A stretch of DNA of 64,000 bases, from contig NZ_PHSO01000004.1 in NCBI RefSeq assembly GCF_002870965.1, positions 558,001 to 622,000 on the forward strand, in the 5' to 3' direction. Both the position numbers and the translations under genes were made by a program. The stretch comes from Tsuneonella flava (lineage in GTDB: Bacteria > Pseudomonadota > Alphaproteobacteria > Sphingomonadales > Sphingomonadaceae). The notes under the pieces are model-generated. The model was given only the letters and a program-made list of their open reading frames with translations, searched no databases and was not told the DNA's origin. This document shows positions 53,595-62,554 of this stretch, piece after piece; within the stretch, counting starts at the first letter, position 1, and the number at the start of each line of letters is the position of its first letter.

Positions 53595-54631
53595 TCGAGC
53601 GTCAGATTAGGACGAAGGCGAAGGCAGACATCGAAGCCGAGAAGCGCACCGGCAACGGCCCGCTCACCCTTGATGTTGCCTGCGGCCGGTATTGGTCTGA
53701 GGTCGGGGAACGTCACGCCAACAGCGGCGACACCTACCGCAATCTTGCCCGGCTCGTGGAGTTCTTCGGCGCGGACAAGCGACTGGACGAAATCACCGAT
53801 GCCGATGTTGCGGCGATGGTGGCATGGCGGAGCGGTCATCAGGCTACCGTCATGGTTCGGAACAAGGCTGGCGATCTTGTAAAGAAGCCGGTGCGGCGCG
53901 TCACCCCCGCCACCGTGAACCGCACGGCCACGCAAGTCCTGAAGGCCGTGTTCAGCCGCGCTCGTCGCACATGGCGTTACAGCTTTCCGCAAGAGCCCAT
54001 CTGGAAAGACCACTGGCTGAAGGAACCGACCGAACGAGTGCGCGAGTTGCACGATCACGAGGAAGACGCCCTGGAGGCCGCTATCCGGGATGATTATCGT
54101 CCTTGGGTCGAGTTCGTCAGGTTGTCAGGCCGTCGCCTGAGTGAAACGCTGATCCGGTGGGAGAACGTCAACTGGTTTTCCAAGACCATCGTGACGATCG
54201 GCAAAGGCGGGCGCAAAGTCACCACACCGATCAACGAGGAACTGGAGGTGCTTCTGAAATCCGTAAAGGACGATCACCCCGAATGGGTCTTCACCTATAT
54301 CGCCACTCGGACACGGGATGGCAGGGTCAAGGGGAAGCGGTATCCGATCACCAAATCCGGTGCACTCAGCCAGTGGAAACGCATGCGGTTGAAGGCCAAG
54401 CTGTCCGATTTCAGGTTCCATGATTTCCGGCACGACACGGCAACGCGGGTGTTGCGCGTCACCGGCAGCCTGAAAGTGGTCTCACGCCTGCTAAACCATA
54501 CCAGCATCACCACCACGGCGCGTTATGCCCATGTCACGGATGACGATCTCGCCGAGGCGATAAGCAGGGCGGCGAAATCTAGGGGAAACTCCCGGAAAAA
54601 ATCCCGGACTAGCGCACAGAATGTAGCTTAA
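53483..54631 (+). CDS. tyrosine integrase of the island
   Basis: This 382-residue integrase has an N-terminal arm-binding-like domain (YKHPKSPFYSYDFQVHGRRF), a core-binding domain, and catalytic residues Arg (SGRRLSETLIRW), Lys (TIGKGGRKVTTPI), His-x-x-Arg (FHDFRHDTATRV), His (LLNHTSITTT) and Tyr (RYAHVTDDDL). It ends 40 bases before the right attachment repeat. It is the enzyme expected to integrate and excise the island at tRNA-Thr. The 3' end contains a CCCGGAA copy. Confidence 0.92.
   Translation: MSVYKHPKSPFYSYDFQVHGRRFHGSTKSRNKKDAELVERQIRTKAKADIEAEKRTGNGPLTLDVACGRYWSEVGERHANSGDTYRNLARLVEFFGADKRLDEITDADVAAMVAWRSGHQATVMVRNKAGDLVKKPVRRVTPATVNRTATQVLKAVFSRARRTWRYSFPQEPIWKDHWLKEPTERVRELHDHEEDALEAAIRDDYRPWVEFVRLSGRRLSETLIRWENVNWFSKTIVTIGKGGRKVTTPINEELEVLLKSVKDDHPEWVFTYIATRTRDGRVKGKRYPITKSGALSQWKRMRLKAKLSDFRFHDFRHDTATRVLRVTGSLKVVSRLLNHTSITTTARYAHVTDDDLAEAISRAAKSRGNSRKKSRTSAQNVA
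54591..54608 (+). repeat. CCCGGAA repeats near attR
   Basis: CCCGGAA at 54591-54597 and CCCGGAC at 54603-54609 lie in the last codons of the integrase, about 65-80 bases inside the right end. They mirror the array near attL. Confidence 0.45.
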
Positions 54632-54671
54632 CCTATGAAACACAACGAAAATATGCTAGATGACCAACTCC

Positions 54672-54720
54672 TTTGTAATCAGGGGGCCGCGGGTTCGAAT
54701 CCTGCAGCCGGCACCATTTT
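54672..54720 (+). repeat. attR direct repeat (partial tRNA-Thr)
   Basis: This is the 49-base copy of 40143-40191 with two differences that keep a T-stem pair (A-T becomes G-C). The tRNA 5' half is missing, so it is not a functional tRNA gene. Confidence 0.92.
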
Positions 54721-54743
54721 CAATAAGTCAATCTGGCGGCACG

Positions 54744-55037
54744 CTACTCGCAGCCGATCCCGTCGTTATCGCGATCGAGATGGCGGGCATATCCCGGATC
54801 GCCTCGGCGGACGGGTGCCGCCCCTGCAGCACGAGCGGCGGCGCAGTTCGGATAGTACACGTCCCCCTTCCGCTGCACCGGCTTCTGCGACTTTCCTGCA
54901 TTTGGACCACGGTGGCAGTGGCGTCCGCCGTTCTTGCGATCACGATGGCAACCATCAGCGGCAAGGCCACCGGGATGCGCCTCTATCGGTGTGGCCCATA
55001 TGACCAATACCGCAACGAGCGGTGAAAGTGCCCGCAT
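54744..55037 (-). CDS. excalibur calcium-binding domain protein
   Basis: This 97-residue secreted protein has a signal peptide (LSPLVAVLVIWATPIEA) and a C-terminal excalibur domain (YYPNCAAARAAG and DPGYARHLDRDNDGIGCE). The middle has the pattern DGCHRDRKNGGRHCHR, also seen in YHYH-type domains of this group. GGGAGGG precedes paired ATG codons. It is the first chromosomal gene after the island's right end. Confidence 0.85.
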   Translation of the reverse strand: MRALSPLVAVLVIWATPIEAHPGGLAADGCHRDRKNGGRHCHRGPNAGKSQKPVQRKGDVYYPNCAAARAAGAAPVRRGDPGYARHLDRDNDGIGCE

Positions 55038-55214
55038 CATCCCTCCCCCAGAAGTTTTACACCCACGCAATCACTGTAACATATTAATTATGATGGCACG
55101 ACCACAATATCCGGACAAGTAAGGGTAAGTGCACATTAATTGATGACAGTATTGCCAGTCAGTTAACTCATCGCTAATCCATACTCACCTTAGAACAGGG
55201 TGGGAGCTTCATTG

Positions 55215-55874
55215 ATGATCAAGCAATGTACTTATCTGGCCGCATGCCTCGCGGCAGCGTGGGCTGGCGGCGCCAGTGCACAAGAGGCCCGCTTTCCCGG
55301 CTTGCGGATCGAAGCGGTGGGCGGTCTCGACATTACAGGGGCGAAGCTGGCGTATGAAGACACAGCTTTTCCGGCTGATAACTTCGCTGTGACCGAAGAC
55401 ACCACCGGTGCCGTCTTCGGCTTTGGCATTGGGTACGATGCACGAATTGGACAAGGCACATATGTCGGCATCGAAGGCGGATACGAATGGTCCGACAACG
55501 AACGGTGTGAGGCTGTCTATGGCGGTGATTCCGCATGCTTTTCGCTGAAGCGAAACTATTTTGTGGGGGTTCGCGGAGGCGGCCGCCTGTCGAGCGCGGC
55601 GCTGGCCTATGGCGGCATCGCCTATGTGAACGGCAAGGGAGAAGTAAGCTATTCCGATCCCGCCGCCCCTGCCGACAACTTCGCCTTTTCCGACAATCGC
55701 GGCGGATATCGCGTCAGTGTGGGCGTGGAACAGCGGTTAGGGAAAAATGTCTACGGCAAGCTCGAATACCGATACACCGATTACGCAGACTACACTTACA
55801 CCAGTGGCACCGAAACGGCGACGCTCAGCTTCGATCGCAATCAGGTCATCGCTGGCGTAGGGGTGCGATTCTAA
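55215..55874 (+). CDS. outer-membrane beta-barrel protein
   Basis: This 219-residue protein has a signal peptide (LAACLAAAWAGGASAQ) and alternating Gly/aromatic strands ending in the expected C-terminal Phe (VIAGVGVRF), typical of OmpW/porin-like small barrels. The segments GFGIGYDARIGQGTYVGIEGGYEW and YGKLEYRYTDY are barrel strands. A strong hairpin terminates it 8 bases after the stop. Confidence 0.85.
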   Translation: MIKQCTYLAACLAAAWAGGASAQEARFPGLRIEAVGGLDITGAKLAYEDTAFPADNFAVTEDTTGAVFGFGIGYDARIGQGTYVGIEGGYEWSDNERCEAVYGGDSACFSLKRNYFVGVRGGGRLSSAALAYGGIAYVNGKGEVSYSDPAAPADNFAFSDNRGGYRVSVGVEQRLGKNVYGKLEYRYTDYADYTYTSGTETATLSFDRNQVIAGVGVRF

Positions 55875-55882
55875 CCGAAATG

Positions 55883-55920
55883 GGCAAGGGGCGTGACATA
55901 CTACCGTCACTCCCCTTGCC
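55883..55920 (+). terminator. hairpin after the barrel gene
   Basis: A 14-bp stem with one mismatch (GGCAAGGGG-C-GTGAC pairing with GTCAC-T-CCCCTTGCC) and an eight-base loop. The distal end has no long T-run, so it could act as a bidirectional block between convergent units. Confidence 0.6.
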
Positions 55921-55925
55921 AATCA

Positions 55926-55992
55926 TATCACGCAAGAGCGAGAAGAACTCTCAACCCCGCTCGCGATAAGGTGCGCCCGCTGATCGGGCACC
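55926..55992 (-). repeat. degenerate copy of the queF 3' end beside metY
   Basis: These 67 bases match 57380-57447 at about three of four positions, including ACTCTCA, CCCCGC, CGCGATA and CTGATCGGGCACC. They lie after the metY stop. The original is the 3' end of queF on the other side of metY, so metY is flanked by direct repeats. Confidence 0.55.
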
Positions 55993-56024
55993 TCGGCACG
56001 GCCCACGCCCTTCCTCTGCCGAGG
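55991..56024 (-). terminator. hairpin downstream of metY
   Basis: CCTCGGCA (55991-55998) pairs with TGCCGAGG (56017-56024) as a perfect 8-bp stem, 23 bases after the metY stop. No T-run follows. Confidence 0.45.
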
Positions 56025-56046
56025 AAAGGCGCCGACTGTGCCGCGA

Positions 56047-57336
56047 TCAGATGTTGTTCAGCCCCATTTCGAGGTCTGCAATGATGTCGTCGATATGTTC
56101 GATTCCGACAGATATCCGCACGACATCCGGCCCCGCCCCGGCGGCGATGAGTTCGTCGCCTTCAAGCTGGCTGTGGGTGGTCGATGCCGGGTGAATGATG
56201 AGCGAACGCGTATCGCCAATATTGGCAAGATGGCTGAATAGCTTGACGCTGGACACCAGCTTCACGCCCGCTTCGAACCCGCCCTTTACCCCGAAGGTAA
56301 AGACCGCCCCGCCCCGACCGCCGAGGTATTTGTCCGCAAGGGGTTTGTAGCGATTGCCTTCCAGCCCGGCATAGGAGACCCATTCGATCTTGTCGTGCCG
56401 TTCCAGCCATTTGGCAACCGCCAGCGCGTTATCGCAATGCCGCTCCATCCGCAGCGCCAGCGTTTCCATACCAGTGAGCGCGAGCCAGGCGTTCTGCGGG
56501 GCCATTGCCGGCCCGAGATCGCGCAGTCCGAGAACCCGACAGGCGGTGATGAAGGCAATCGGCCCCACAGGTTCCAGCGCATCGACCAGCACCGCGCCGT
56601 GATACGATCCGTTCGGCTGCGTCATGCTGGGGAACTTGTGCGCCTGCGCCCTCCAGTCGAACCGGCCGGAATCGACGATCACGCCGCCGATCGAATTGCC
56701 ATGACCGTTGAGGAACTTGGTCGTCGAGTGGGTCACGATATCCGCGCCATGTTCGAACGGACGACACAGGATCGGGCTGGCCATCGTATTGTCGACGATC
56801 AGTGGCACGCCGCCGTCATGGGCGATATCCGCAATGGCCGCGATGTCGGTGACGACACCGCCGGGATTGGCGAGGCTTTCGATGAAGACACAGCGGGTCT
56901 TGTCGTCGATTGCTGCACGCACATTCTCCGGGTCGTCGACATCGACGAAGCGGGTTTCCCAGCCAAACTTGCGAAATGCCTCGCCCATCTGGTTGAGCGA
57001 GCCGCCATATAGCTTGCGCGCGGCAACGATATTGCACCCCGGCTCCATCAGTGTGTGGAACGCGACCAGTTGCGCGGCGTGTCCGCTGGCGACGCCGAGC
57101 GCACCGACGCCCCCCTCCAATGCCGCGATCTTCTTCTCCAGCACGTCATTCGTGGGATTCATGATCCGCGAATAGATATTACCGAACTGCTTGAGTGCGA
57201 ACAGATCCGCGGCATGTTCGGCATTGTCGAACACATAGCTCGCCGTCTGATAGATAGGCGTGATCCGCGCATTCGTCGTCGGGTCGGGTTTGCACCCGGC
57301 ATGCACAGTCATCGTTTCGAGTTTCAAATCAGCCAT
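56047..57336 (-). CDS. metY: O-acetylhomoserine/O-acetylserine sulfhydrylase
   Basis: This 429-residue PLP enzyme of the Cys/Met metabolism family makes homocysteine from O-acetylhomoserine and sulfide, and can also act on O-acetylserine. The PLP Lys lies in HSTTKFLNGHGNSIGG. The N-terminus MADLKLETMTVHAGCKPDPT and the YSRIMNPTNDVLE and RCVFIESLANPGG motifs fit the long MetY type. It sits between two copies of the queF end. It is part of the sulfur-assimilation set in this window. Confidence 0.93.
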   Translation of the reverse strand: MADLKLETMTVHAGCKPDPTTNARITPIYQTASYVFDNAEHAADLFALKQFGNIYSRIMNPTNDVLEKKIAALEGGVGALGVASGHAAQLVAFHTLMEPGCNIVAARKLYGGSLNQMGEAFRKFGWETRFVDVDDPENVRAAIDDKTRCVFIESLANPGGVVTDIAAIADIAHDGGVPLIVDNTMASPILCRPFEHGADIVTHSTTKFLNGHGNSIGGVIVDSGRFDWRAQAHKFPSMTQPNGSYHGAVLVDALEPVGPIAFITACRVLGLRDLGPAMAPQNAWLALTGMETLALRMERHCDNALAVAKWLERHDKIEWVSYAGLEGNRYKPLADKYLGGRGGAVFTFGVKGGFEAGVKLVSSVKLFSHLANIGDTRSLIIHPASTTHSQLEGDELIAAGAGPDVVRISVGIEHIDDIIADLEMGLNNI

Positions 57337-57378
57337 CTTGTATCCAATCCGGTATGTTATCGAAGTTGCGAGTAGCAG

Positions 57379-57447
57379 CTATCGCGCGGGTGCCAGAAAA
57401 ACTCTCATCCCCGCCCGCGATAGGGGGCAACGCCCTGATCGGGCACC
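57379..57447 (-). repeat. queF 3'-end repeat with stem across the stop codon
   Basis: This is the partner of 55926-55992. In addition CTATCGCG (57379-57386) and CGCGATAG (57416-57423) form a perfect 8-bp stem spanning the queF stop. It may protect the transcript or be incidental to the coding sequence, since the encoded QueF tail is conserved. Confidence 0.5.
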
Positions 57448-57863
57448 CATAGCCCGTCGGGAACGGGGCCGGTCTGCCAGAATACATCGATCGGAATGCC
57501 GCCACGCGGGAACCAGTATCCGCCGATCCGCAGCCATTTGGGCTGCATCTCGCCGCGCAGGCGATGGCCGATACCGACAGTCACATCTTCGTGAAATCCC
57601 GCGTGATTGCGGAAACTGGCGAGATAGAGCTTGAGGCTTTTCGATTCGACGATCGTTTCATCGGGCGCATAATCGATCACGATGTGGGCAAAGTCCGGCT
57701 GCCCCGTGACCGGACACAGCGAAGTGAACTCGGGCGCGGTGAAGCGCACGCAATACAACGATCCTCGGCGTGGATTCGGAACGTAATCAAGCTTTGCCTC
57801 GTCCGGGGAAGCGGGAAGCGGGCTGTTCTGGCCCAGATGCAGGGTTTCGGGTGTGTCGCTCAT
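57405..57863 (-). CDS. queF: NADPH-dependent 7-cyano-7-deazaguanine reductase
   Basis: This is the YkvM-type short QueF (152 residues) of queuosine synthesis, reducing preQ0 to preQ1. The catalytic Cys is in [11 protein letters not shown], with the QueF motif [21 protein letters not shown]. The C-terminus ends [12 protein letters not shown], the usual tail. A start at [12 protein letters not shown] is chosen; longer frames begin in unconserved sequence. It precedes metY by 68 bases. Confidence 0.93.
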   Translation of the reverse strand: MSDTPETLHLGQNSPLPASPDEAKLDYVPNPRRGSLYCVRFTAPEFTSLCPVTGQPDFAHIVIDYAPDETIVESKSLKLYLASFRNHAGFHEDVTVGIGHRLRGEMQPKWLRIGGYWFPRGGIPIDVFWQTGPVPDGLWVPDQGVAPYRGRG

Positions 57864-57970
57864 GCCGCGCATCTGGCGTGAATCGCAGCGACAGGCAAGC
57901 ATACGGTGGACTTGTGCGGTTCAATCCCTATTCAGCGCCAGCCCGCAATTTCGCGCGGCGATCGCTTGAA

Positions 57971-59227
57971 ATGAAAACGAAAACGCTCCTTCCCGGCATA
58001 TGTGCTCTGCTTGTTTCCACCTCGGCTGTGGCGCAGCAGGCGAATCTGCCGCCTCCGTCGCCGGGCGATTTCAGCTTACCTCCCGCCCCGACTCCGACAC
58101 CGACCGATGTGCAGGGCCCGGTTGATCCGGACGCGCCGTTCGCCACTCAACCACGCGCACCAACGCCTACGCCCAGCCCGACTCCGGCACCGACGCCTGC
58201 CCCCACTCCGGCACCCAGGCCGACACCGACTCGCTCTCCGGTTGAACCGACCGGCACATCGCTGCCCCCTCGGTTCACCCCGGCACCGACAACGCAGCCG
58301 AGCGACATCCCCGGTTCCACAGCCAGCGCCGCTGCCGGTGAGGCTTCCGACCAGGGCGACAGCAGCGATTCGACGATAGGCGCGTTTCCAGCAAGCCCGG
58401 TGCCCGACGCATCGCCATCCGTCGCCCCCCAGCAAACCGACAGCGACAGTAGCGGCGACAATGTCTGGCTGTTCGCGCTGCTCGGCGCTCTCGGTCTGGC
58501 CGCAGCAGCGGGCGCGGCCTTTACCTTGCGGCGTCGCAAGAGCGCCGAATCGGTCCCGCTGATCGAACCTCCGAAAGTCGCTCCACCGCCCAGCCCCCCT
58601 CCGTCCAGCCCCCCGGCACCGGAATCCTCGCCAGACCCCGCGTCCGACGAGACCGCGGGTGGCACGGTTGGCGCAGTCGTCGCCAAAACGGTCAAGGCCC
58701 GGCCAGATGCGATTGCCGTCCCCCGCAATGCAAAGCCGGTGAGCGCTTCCACCGCAATGCCCGCCATCGATGCGGTGCCGATCTCGCTCAGCCGCAGCAT
58801 GATGAATGCCACGCTGACATTCGAGCTGGTCGTCACCAACCGCAGCGGACGACGGATCGACGGTGTCTCGCTGGAGGCGGATCTGGTCAGCGCGCACGGG
58901 CGCGAACCGGCGGAACGTCAGCTGGCCGACCCGGCCACGCCTCTGACCGCACTGGACGACACCGGCCCCATCGACGCAGGTGAAAGCTGTACGATCCGTG
59001 GCGAAGTGCGCCTGCCGGTCCCGCAAATCCGCCCGCTCGGCGATTCGCCTGACAGGCCCTATATTCCGTTGCTGCGGGTGCGCGCGCTCCTCGGCGGCGA
59101 AGCACCGATGGCGCGGACATATGTTGTCGGCAAAGTTTCGCCCAGCCAGCGCACACGGGTCTTGCCATTCCTGCTGTCCGACATGCCGCAGGTTCATACC
59201 GATATCGGGTTCAAGCCGCTCGACTGA
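57971..59227 (+). CDS. proline-rich membrane-anchored hypothetical protein
   Basis: This 418-residue protein has a signal peptide (LLPGICALLVSTSAVAQ), a long Pro/Thr-rich linker (residues about 30-110), a membrane helix (FALLGALGLAAAAGAAF, about 175-191), and a C-terminal domain containing MNATLTFELVVTNRSGRRI. The topology looks like a surface-anchored or septal protein of unknown role. The internal TPTP/PAPT repeats are coding repeats, not an array. Confidence 0.75.
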   Translation: MKTKTLLPGICALLVSTSAVAQQANLPPPSPGDFSLPPAPTPTPTDVQGPVDPDAPFATQPRAPTPTPSPTPAPTPAPTPAPRPTPTRSPVEPTGTSLPPRFTPAPTTQPSDIPGSTASAAAGEASDQGDSSDSTIGAFPASPVPDASPSVAPQQTDSDSSGDNVWLFALLGALGLAAAAGAAFTLRRRKSAESVPLIEPPKVAPPPSPPPSSPPAPESSPDPASDETAGGTVGAVVAKTVKARPDAIAVPRNAKPVSASTAMPAIDAVPISLSRSMMNATLTFELVVTNRSGRRIDGVSLEADLVSAHGREPAERQLADPATPLTALDDTGPIDAGESCTIRGEVRLPVPQIRPLGDSPDRPYIPLLRVRALLGGEAPMARTYVVGKVSPSQRTRVLPFLLSDMPQVHTDIGFKPLD

Positions 59228-59257
59228 TCGCGCGCGAGGCGCTACCCTTGCCGGTAT

Positions 59258-60106
59258 ATGGATAGTCTTGTTTCGACCGACTGGCTGGCGCACGAACTCG
59301 GCGCTGGCGATCTAGTTATCCTCGATGCTTCGGCGCATATCCCGGCTACCGGGCGGGACGCGGCTGCGGAATTCGCTGCGGGGCACATTCCGGGCGCGCG
59401 GTTTCTCGATCTACGCAGCCTGACCAATCCCGCCTCGCCCACACCATCGGCCGTGCCCAGCGCGGAACAGTTTGCCGAACGGATGGGCGCGCTGGGTATC
59501 AAGCCCGGCAGCAGAATCGTGCTGTACGACGACAGCACCGCGAAAACCGCGTGTCGCGCGTGGTTCATCATGCATATGAACGGCACAGCAAATGTCGCGA
59601 TACTCGATGGGGGGATGCCGAAATGGCGCGCCGAAGGCCGCCCTCTCGAAAGCGGCGCGGTCTCCCCCGTAGCCTGCGATTATCCCGTCCCTGTGCAAGC
59701 GCTGGAAATGGTGCGAAGCAAGGCCGAGATGCTGACCAATTGCACCAGCCACGCCGAACAGGTGATCGACGCGCGCGACGCAGGCCGTTTCACAGCTCAG
59801 ACGATCGATACGGTCCACAATCTGCCCGGCGGCCATATCCCCGGCGCACGAAACCTGTGTTATGCCGAACTCTATAACGAAGACGGAACCCTGCGCGATA
59901 ACGACGAATTGCGCGCCCGGTTTATCGACGCCGGTGTCGATCTGGATGCCCCGATCGTTACCAGTTGCGGCAGCGGGGTAACCGCCTCCTCTCTGCTGTT
60001 CGCGCTAAACCGGCTCGGCAAAATCGACTTCGCACTTTACGATGGAAGCTGGAGCGAATGGGGCGCCGATCCCGCTACTCCCAAGGAAACAGGGTACGCA
60101 GCCTGA
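59258..60106 (+). CDS. sseA: 3-mercaptopyruvate sulfurtransferase (rhodanese family)
   Basis: This 282-residue protein has two rhodanese domains, with the C-terminal catalytic Cys in VTSCGSGVTASSLLF, the motif typical of SseA rather than the CRxGxT of thiosulfate-specific rhodanese. The N-terminal domain begins MDSLVSTDWLAHELG and includes GHIPGARFLDL. It transfers sulfane sulfur. The next gene begins three bases after its stop. Confidence 0.9.
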   Translation: MDSLVSTDWLAHELGAGDLVILDASAHIPATGRDAAAEFAAGHIPGARFLDLRSLTNPASPTPSAVPSAEQFAERMGALGIKPGSRIVLYDDSTAKTACRAWFIMHMNGTANVAILDGGMPKWRAEGRPLESGAVSPVACDYPVPVQALEMVRSKAEMLTNCTSHAEQVIDARDAGRFTAQTIDTVHNLPGGHIPGARNLCYAELYNEDGTLRDNDELRARFIDAGVDLDAPIVTSCGSGVTASSLLFALNRLGKIDFALYDGSWSEWGADPATPKETGYAA

Positions 60107-60108
60107 CA

Positions 60109-61320
60109 ATGGCCAAACAAACCAATCGCAATCTCAAACCCGCCACGCGCGTCGTCACCGGAGGGCGCCGTGCCGAATGGACCGGCGCCGTGGTCAGCCC
60201 ACCGGTCTGGCGCGCCAGTACGCACCTGTATGAAAGCACGGCCGCGCTGGAACAGGGTAAGAAAGGCAATGCAGACGGGCGGTTCTTCTATGGCCGTCGT
60301 GGCGCGCCGACCCAATGGGCGCTGGCGGAAGCGCTGACGGAGATTGAACCGGGTGCAGCAGGGACCGTGCTGTATCCCAGCGGCGTAGCTGCGATTGCCG
60401 GGGCGCTGATGGCGGTTCTGAAACCCGGCGATGTCCTGCTGGTGACCGACAATGCCTACGATCCGACGCGCTCTATGGCGACCGGATTGCTTAAGCGTTT
60501 CGGGGTAGAGGCGCGCTTCTTCGATCCGCTCGATATTGATGGATTCCCCGACACCTTTTGCGACCGGACCCGCGCAGTGATGCTCGAAAGTCCCGGCAGC
60601 CTGACGATGGAGGTCTGCGACATCCCTGCCCTTGCAGCGATTGCGCGGGACAAGGGCGCGGTCAGCCTGATCGATAACACATGGGCAAGCTCGCTGGGGT
60701 TTACCGCGCTGGAGCATGGATGCGACATCGCGATCATGGCGCTGACCAAGCACGTCGGCGGCCATTCGGATCTGATGATGGGCAGCGCCAGTGCAGCCGA
60801 GCCGTGGCACAGCCGCTTGCGCCAGACGGCACAGGCGCTGGGTCATGTCGTCTCTCCCGACGATGCTGCGCTCGCCGCGCGCGGGTTGCGTACTATGGCG
60901 CTGCGGCTGAAACAGGGCACCGAAAGCGCGCTGCGGATCGCAACATGGCTCTCCGCCCGCCCCGAGGTTGCCCGCGTCCTGTGCCCGATGCTGCCCGGAT
61001 CGCCGGGCCACGCAATATGGGAGCGGGACTTTACCGGTGGCTGCGGTTTGTTCAGTTTCCTGCTGGCCGACGCTGACGATGCGGCGCGTGCGCGGTTTAT
61101 CGATGCGCTGGAATTGTTCGGTATCGGGTATTCATGGGGCGGGTTTGAAAGCCTTGCCATTCCGTTCGATCCGACACCCAATCGCAGCGCTAGCCCGTGG
61201 CCTCCGGCCGGGTGGACTGGTGACAATGCGCTTGGAATCCGGCTATCCATCGGGCTCGAAGATACCGACGACCTGCTCGCCGACCTTGAGCGGGCATTTG
61301 CTGCGATGGAGAAACGATGA
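60109..61320 (+). CDS. metC: cystathionine beta-lyase-type PLP enzyme
   Basis: This 403-residue enzyme cleaves cystathionine to homocysteine, pyruvate and ammonia. The PLP Lys lies in MALTKHVGGHSDLMMG, and VVSPPVWRASTHLYES and VLYPSGVAAIAGALMAVLK match the cystathionine lyase group. The ATG is reached after the sseA stop with TGACAATGG. It is co-directional with the sulfurtransferase and the channel gene. Exact substrate (beta-lyase) is by family. Confidence 0.88.
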   Translation: MAKQTNRNLKPATRVVTGGRRAEWTGAVVSPPVWRASTHLYESTAALEQGKKGNADGRFFYGRRGAPTQWALAEALTEIEPGAAGTVLYPSGVAAIAGALMAVLKPGDVLLVTDNAYDPTRSMATGLLKRFGVEARFFDPLDIDGFPDTFCDRTRAVMLESPGSLTMEVCDIPALAAIARDKGAVSLIDNTWASSLGFTALEHGCDIAIMALTKHVGGHSDLMMGSASAAEPWHSRLRQTAQALGHVVSPDDAALAARGLRTMALRLKQGTESALRIATWLSARPEVARVLCPMLPGSPGHAIWERDFTGGCGLFSFLLADADDAARARFIDALELFGIGYSWGGFESLAIPFDPTPNRSASPWPPAGWTGDNALGIRLSIGLEDTDDLLADLERAFAAMEKR

Positions 61321-62399
61321 TCGAGCTGCTTGCCGCTGCCGCCGGTTCGGTCGCCAAGGCGACCGGGGCCGCTAAAGATGCGGCAAGCGACGTAGCGAGC
61401 GATGTTGCAAGCAGCGCCCCCAGCCCTGCAAATCTGGACGAAGCGGGCGTAAGGGCCGCCGATGGCCTGAAAGAAGCGGTGGGCGAACAAAGCCGCACCA
61501 TCGGGGACATCATCCAGTCGCTCGACAGTATTTCGATCGATCTGGGCAAGTTTCACCTTTCGCTGTGGGACGCGATCGTCGTGATGATGGTGATCGTCGG
61601 CGTCTATATGCTGGCGTGGTTTTCCAGCCGCGGCGCGCGCGCCCTGCTCCGGCGGATGACCCGCCTTGACCTGACGCAGCGGCTGCTGGCGGAAAAGCTG
61701 GTATCCATCGCGGTGTGGGGCATCGCCTTCCTGCTCGGGATCGACATCCTCGGCATCGATCTGACAGCGCTGGCGGTTTTCTCGGGCGCATTCGGCCTCG
61801 CGATTGGTTTCGGGTTACAGAAAACCTTCGGCAATCTAATCGCCGGGATCATCCTGCTGATGGACCGGTCGATCAAGCCGGGCGATGTCATCGTAATCGC
61901 TGATGCTGCGGGCAATTCGACATCGGGCCAGATCCGCAAAATCGGCATCCGCGCCGTCTCTCTGGTGACCCGCGATCAGAAAGAATATCTGATTCCCAAC
62001 GAAAACCTGATGGTCAACCAGGTGGAAAACTGGTCCTACTCGTCGAAGAACGTGCGGATACAGGTGCCGGTCGGCGTATCGTATAACTGCGATATCGCAC
62101 TCGCGGAAAAACTGATGCTGGAAGCCGCGAAGAGCGTTCCGCGGGTTCTCAAGACCCCTCCGCCCGTCGTGTGGCTGGATGCCTATGGCGACAGTTCGGT
62201 GAACTTCATCGTCCATTGCTGGATTTCCGACCCGGAAGAGGGCGTTGGCAATATCCGATCGCAAGTACTTAAAAACCTGTGGAATCTGCTGGCCGATAAC
62301 GAGATCGAAATCCCCTTCCCACAACGCGACCTCAATTTGCGGGACAACGAACAGTTCCAGCAACTGGTGGCCGCCATCGCCCAGCGCGTCAAAGAATAG
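61317..62399 (+). CDS. small-conductance mechanosensitive channel (MscS family)
   Basis: This 360-residue channel has three membrane helices, the last being the pore-lining TM3 (SGAFGLAIGFGLQKTFGNLIAGI), and a cytoplasmic domain with LIPNENLMVNQVENWSY. The N-terminal 40 residues are an Ala-rich helix without obvious function. It overlaps metC at ATGA. It relieves osmotic pressure at the inner membrane. It ends 155 bases before cobA. Confidence 0.92.
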   Translation: MIELLAAAAGSVAKATGAAKDAASDVASDVASSAPSPANLDEAGVRAADGLKEAVGEQSRTIGDIIQSLDSISIDLGKFHLSLWDAIVVMMVIVGVYMLAWFSSRGARALLRRMTRLDLTQRLLAEKLVSIAVWGIAFLLGIDILGIDLTALAVFSGAFGLAIGFGLQKTFGNLIAGIILLMDRSIKPGDVIVIADAAGNSTSGQIRKIGIRAVSLVTRDQKEYLIPNENLMVNQVENWSYSSKNVRIQVPVGVSYNCDIALAEKLMLEAAKSVPRVLKTPPPVVWLDAYGDSSVNFIVHCWISDPEEGVGNIRSQVLKNLWNLLADNEIEIPFPQRDLNLRDNEQFQQLVAAIAQRVKE

Positions 62400-62554
62400 A
62401 GCGCTCGCGCGCCTGCCATTCCGGTGGGGACGACGTTCAATGCTGGCATAGTTCCGCTTCGCGACCGGGTAACGGAGCTTTCAAAAACTTTGCTTGCCGA
62501 CCGGACATGGTTTCTCGGTGGCGCGTATGACGCGACGCAGCCATTTGGCATTGC

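Noticed and set aside
57337-57404. SAM-type riboswitch upstream of metY
   Set aside because: The stem found there spans the queF stop and comes from queF coding sequence; it does not fit known SAM aptamer patterns I can recall.
58150-58260. Short tandem repeats suggesting a CRISPR or minisatellite
   Set aside because: They encode a Pro/Thr-rich linker in a single gene with irregular spacing; no CRISPR array or cas gene is present in the window.
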